Assembly: GCA_017501805.1 (NCBI GenBank)
Contig: JAFVWG010000207.1
Coordinates: forward strand, 1 to 14,232
Source: Oscillospiraceae bacterium
GTDB lineage: Bacteria > Bacillota > Clostridia > Oscillospirales > Oscillospiraceae
Direction of reading: 5' to 3'
DNA: 14,232 nt
Shown here: positions 12,381 to 14,232 of the stretch, piece by piece
Position numbering within the stretch: the first letter of the stretch is position 1
Layout: each line of letters starts with the position of its first letter
Notes under the pieces: model-generated
The model's input: the letters and a program-made list of their open reading frames with translations, nothing else
What the model was told of the DNA's origin: nothing
The model's database searches: none
Translations under genes and position numbers: made by a program

Positions 12381-14232
12381 TGTCCGTCCCTCTGACTCAG
12401 CCGCAGCTTGAGTCCGCTGTAGCGGCGCTGACGGCGGTCGTTCATCACCATTGTGCGGATCGTTTCCTCGCTTCCGACGACGATCAGCAGCTCCTTCGCC
12501 CGCGTGAGAGCGGTGTAGAGCAGGCTGCGGTTCAGCAGATACGGTGAGCCGCCGAGCGCGGCGAGGATCACCGCGCGGTACTCACTTCCCTGGCTCTTAT
12601 GCACCGTGACGGCATACGCAGGCTCCAGCTCGGGAAGCTGGCTGAAATCGTACTGTGCGACCTTATCCGCAAAGTCCACAGTCAGGGTCTCCGTCATCTG
12701 GTCGATGCTTCGGATCGTGCCCACATCGCCGTTAAAAACGCCGACGCCGCTTCCCGGACCGTCCGTGCGCTGCCAGACGATCTCGTAATTATTGCGGATC
12801 TGCATGACCCGATCGCCCTCACGGAAGCAAATGCCGCCGTGCTTGCGTTCCTTTTTCCCGGGTGCGGCGGGATTGAGCGCGCTCTGCAGAAGACTGTTGA
12901 GATACTCTGTCCCGGAGGTTCCCTTTCGCGTCGGAGAAAGCACCTGGATCTCCGTTGCCGGGATGCCCATCCGCTTCGGCAGCCGCGTCGCGCATAATTC
13001 CATAATCGTCTGCGCCAGCTCCTCACCGCTGCGGCGCGGCAGGAAGAAAAAGTCCCTGTCCTTTATGCCGAGCTCCGGCATCTCGCCGTGGTTGACGGCG
13101 TGGGCGTTCATAACGATCAGGCTCTCCCTTGCCTGACGGAATATCTCGGTCAGGCGGATCGTTCGGACAGCCTCGCTACGGAGAATGTCCGAAAAAACAT
13201 TTCCGGCGCCGACACTCGGAAGCTGATCCGGGTCGCCCACCAGCACCAGTCGGCAGCCGGGGCGCAGCGCACGAAGAAGCGAAAACATCAGCATCAGATC
13301 GACCATCGAGGTCTCATCCACGATCACGGCGTCCGCCTTGAGCGGCTCGCTTTCATCGCGGTAGAACTGCATCTCACCGGATTCGGCATCAAACTGACTC
13401 TCCAGCAGGCGGTGGATCGTTGCCGCATCTCTGCCGGTGCTCTCGGAGAGTTTTTTTGCCGCACGTCCCGTCGGAGCAGCCAGCAGCGTATCAAGCCCCA
13501 TTCGGTCAAAGACCGTCAGGATGCCTGCCATTGTCGTAGTTTTACCCGTTCCGGGTCCGCCCGTGACAATGAGAATACGGCTTTCCGCAGCGAGGCGCAT
13601 CGCCTCCAACTGGGTTTCTGTATATGCTGTTTCGCTCTCGTATGCGATCTCGCGAAGAATTCTGTCAAGATTCAGCGGCGGGATCTCGCTCTGCTGCGCC
13701 ATTTGCCGAATGCGTCGGGCAACATAGACCTCCGCCTCGTAGAATTCCGGGATGTAGCAAAGATCATATCGGGCAAGTGTGTCGCGCTTGATCCGCTCCT
13801 GCTCCGTCAGTCGTTCCAGACCCGCGCCGATCGTCTCTGCGGAGAGCTCCAGGAGCGCAGAGGTTGCCTCGATCAGCTTATCGGCAGGGATAAATACGTG
13901 ACCGTTCCCCAGATTATGTGATAGTTCAAACAGAATGCCTGCCTCGACACGCTGCTCGTTGTCGGGTTCAAAGCCGATCTCCAGCGCAAAGGCGTCGACC
14001 GCGGAAAAATCCGCGCCAAAACAGGGATCGGTCATAAGATACGGATCCTCCCGGATCGCATCCATCGCAAGGTCGCCGTAGCTGCGATAGATGCGGACGG
14101 AAAGCTCCACAGGAAGATTGTGCGCCGAGAGAAATTCCATCAGGCGGCATACACCGACCTGCCGAAGAAACTCGCCCTGTATGGCGTATGCCTTTTTCAT
14201 AGAAATGCCTTCGACCGAAGCAAGCTCCTCCG
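12374..14232 (-). CDS. recD2: RecD2-type (RecD-like) superfamily 1 DNA helicase, N-terminus cut by window edge
   Basis: The frame is open to the right edge (EELASVEGIS precedes the first internal Met at 14200), so the true start lies outside; 618 residues of a family usually about 720-750 long are visible. The N-terminal part resembles the helix-hairpin-helix region of RecD2 (VEGISMKKAYAI, then YGDLAMDAIREDPYLM). Counting from the first visible codon, helicase motifs are Walker A GGPGTGKTT (224-232), Walker B VIVDETSM (302-309), VGDPDQLPSVGAG (331-343), LTEIFRQA (360-367), and the C-terminal VTVHKSQGSEY (541-551) and LLYTALTRAKE (570-580). RecD2 is a 5'-3' helicase acting without RecBC, linked to repair and replication-fork protection. 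It is the first visible gene of the operon with comF and mreB. Confidence 0.95.
   Translation of the reverse strand, partial: EELASVEGISMKKAYAIQGEFLRQVGVCRLMEFLSAHNLPVELSVRIYRSYGDLAMDAIREDPYLMTDPCFGADFSAVDAFALEIGFEPDNEQRVEAGILFELSHNLGNGHVFIPADKLIEATSALLELSAETIGAGLERLTEQERIKRDTLARYDLCYIPEFYEAEVYVARRIRQMAQQSEIPPLNLDRILREIAYESETAYTETQLEAMRLAAESRILIVTGGPGTGKTTTMAGILTVFDRMGLDTLLAAPTGRAAKKLSESTGRDAATIHRLLESQFDAESGEMQFYRDESEPLKADAVIVDETSMVDLMLMFSLLRALRPGCRLVLVGDPDQLPSVGAGNVFSDILRSEAVRTIRLTEIFRQARESLIVMNAHAVNHGEMPELGIKDRDFFFLPRRSGEELAQTIMELCATRLPKRMGIPATEIQVLSPTRKGTSGTEYLNSLLQSALNPAAPGKKERKHGGICFREGDRVMQIRNNYEIVWQRTDGPGSGVGVFNGDVGTIRSIDQMTETLTVDFADKVAQYDFSQLPELEPAYAVTVHKSQGSEYRAVILAALGGSPYLLNRSLLYTALTRAKELLIVVGSEETIRTMVMNDRRQRRYSGLKLRLSQRDGQC

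Noticed and set aside
14198..14200. ATG at 14200 as the start of recD2
   Set aside because: The frame stays open to the window edge and the upstream residues (EELASVEGIS) continue the RecD2 sequence; the visible protein is also shorter than the family.
1..14232. CRISPR arrays, tRNA/rRNA genes, insertion sequences, phage or toxin-antitoxin genes
   Set aside because: No regularly spaced direct repeats, no cloverleaf or rRNA-like segments, and no transposase or integrase motifs were seen on either strand.

Overview
The window reads as chromosomal DNA of a fairly high-GC member of the Bacillota, most likely a gut-type clostridium of the Oscillospirales/Ruminococcaceae kind. This is inferred from strong AGGAGG-type ribosome sites, an unpartnered RecD2 helicase, ComF, an Mbl/MreB-type actin, and glycosyltransferases of Gram-positive envelope type. 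There is no rRNA, tRNA, CRISPR array, insertion sequence or phage gene. Genes are tightly packed; the longest gene-free stretch is about 230 bases (8936-9162).

Left part, 1-3680. Two tandem MATE-family efflux genes lie on the minus strand; the downstream one is cut by the window edge. A 175-base divergent region with a promoter on each strand separates them from a plus-strand GalK-type sugar kinase. After it comes a small plus-strand membrane-anchored protein with a BamE/SmpA-like outer domain. A perfect 11-bp hairpin then separates the plus-strand genes from the convergent minus-strand block.

Middle part, 3681-9113, minus strand. In transcription order: an AT-rich GNAT acetyltransferase with its own strong promoter and a structured leader; a GtrA-type membrane protein; a short-chain dehydrogenase with an expanded nucleotide-binding loop; a 737-residue fusion of a GT4 glycosyltransferase to a CsaB-type polysaccharide pyruvyl transferase; and a TuaH-like glycosyltransferase whose start overlaps the stop of the fusion gene. 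The last four look like an envelope-glycan operon that assembles and pyruvylates a surface polysaccharide. The polymer itself is not identifiable from this window.

Right part, 9116-14232, minus strand. An operon recD2-comF-mreB/mbl (DNA repair helicase, ComF phosphoribosyltransferase, cell-shape actin) enters from the right edge, with recD2 missing its N-terminus. It is followed by an APC-family amino acid permease that has a near-consensus promoter of its own and a very strong hairpin terminator.

Most of this is ordinary core or envelope gene content. The items most worth a second look are the GT4-CsaB fusion and its operon, the atypical dehydrogenase loop, the Glu-to-Asn change in the sugar-binding motif of the kinase, and the palindromic leader of the acetyltransferase.
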